DNA of 64,000 nt, from NCBI RefSeq assembly GCF_014649835.1, contig NZ_BMTU01000001.1, positions 930,001-994,000 on the forward strand, given 5' to 3'. A program made the position numbers and the translations under genes. Origin of the DNA: Streptomyces pilosus. GTDB lineage: Bacteria; Actinomycetota; Actinomycetes; Streptomycetales; Streptomycetaceae. The stretch's first letter is position 1; every line of letters begins with the position of its first letter. Under the pieces are notes generated by a model that did no database searches, had not been told where the DNA came from, and saw only the letters and a list, made by a program, of their open reading frames with translations. Below, piece by piece: positions 63,922-64,000 of this stretch.

Positions 63922-63997
63922 GCCCCCGTAGCTCAGTGGATAGAGCAGGCGCCTTCTAAGCGCTTGGCCGCAGGTTCGAGTCCTGCCGGGGGCGCCA
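63922..63997 (+). tRNA. tRNA-Arg (anticodon TCT)
   Basis: A complete cloverleaf is present. The acceptor stem is GCCCCCG (63922) with CGGGGGC (63987), D arm GCTC...GAGC, anticodon loop CTTCTAA with TCT at 63955-63957, and T arm GCAGG-TTCGAGT-CCTGC. A discriminator G and genome-encoded CCA (63995-63997) complete it. It reads the rare codons AGA and AGG. tRNA 3' ends are common integration sites for actinomycete elements, but the window ends 3 bases later. Confidence 0.95.
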
Positions 63998-64000
63998 CCC

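Overview
The window is a contiguous piece of a Streptomyces chromosome. The evidence is very high G+C, almost exclusive G or C at third codon positions, many GTG starts with GGAGG-type ribosome binding sites, no in-frame TTA codon noticed in any called gene, and actinomycete-specific genes: the csn glucosamine-oligosaccharide genes, paired dynamin genes beside ssbB, a mycothiol-type thioredoxin-fold protein, and a LAxTG-anchored thioester protein. From memory, gene order resembles the S. coelicolor region from the paired pepN genes through asd, malQ, csn and the PknG-like kinase to ssbB. No insertion sequence, prophage, CRISPR array or antibiotic cluster was seen, so this is core chromosome.

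Layout. 1-18080: a truncated amino acid permease, a small zinc-ribbon protein, an Rv2466c-like reductase, two pepN aminopeptidases of identical length about 11 kb apart, a possible AbiEi/nuclease fusion, a NUDIX hydrolase, a secreted subtilisin-like protease, an ECF sigma/membrane-partner pair, asd, and an EamA exporter divergent from its MarR regulator. 18186-28735: a small membrane protein, malQ with a repeat-rich small gene in front, a secreted GH84-family protein, a PadR/ABC operon, an HNH protein and an MscS channel. 28808-32486: csnR, csnH and csnK, with a recognisable operator but without the csnEFG transporter genes known from S. coelicolor.

32727-43659 is the most interesting block. 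It has seven genes in one direction: a four-helix membrane sensor (GlnX-like), a polar amino acid binding protein (GlnH-like), a coiled-coil protein, a PknG-like kinase, a PP2C phosphatase, a VWA protein and an FHA protein. The first, second and fourth match the mycobacterial GlnX-GlnH-PknG amino-acid sensing pathway. The extra phosphatase, VWA and FHA genes, and zinc ribbons shared by kinase, phosphatase and FHA protein, suggest a complete sense-phosphorylate-dephosphorylate-bind circuit at one locus.

43677-59021: a PIMT-like methyltransferase divergent from truncated haemoglobin glbO; a large FtsX-type ABC exporter whose ATPase ends in an AbrB-like domain; ettA with a hotdog thioesterase and an unknown gene; a GNAT enzyme; a DUF2243/CtaG membrane pair; and a wall-anchored thioester adhesin. 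59116-64000: a possible 42-residue gene, ssbB, a heptanucleotide minisatellite, the dynB and dynA sporulation-septation dynamins, and a complete tRNA-Arg(TCT) just before the window edge. Intergenic DNA holds several long GC-rich hairpins that probably act as terminators.
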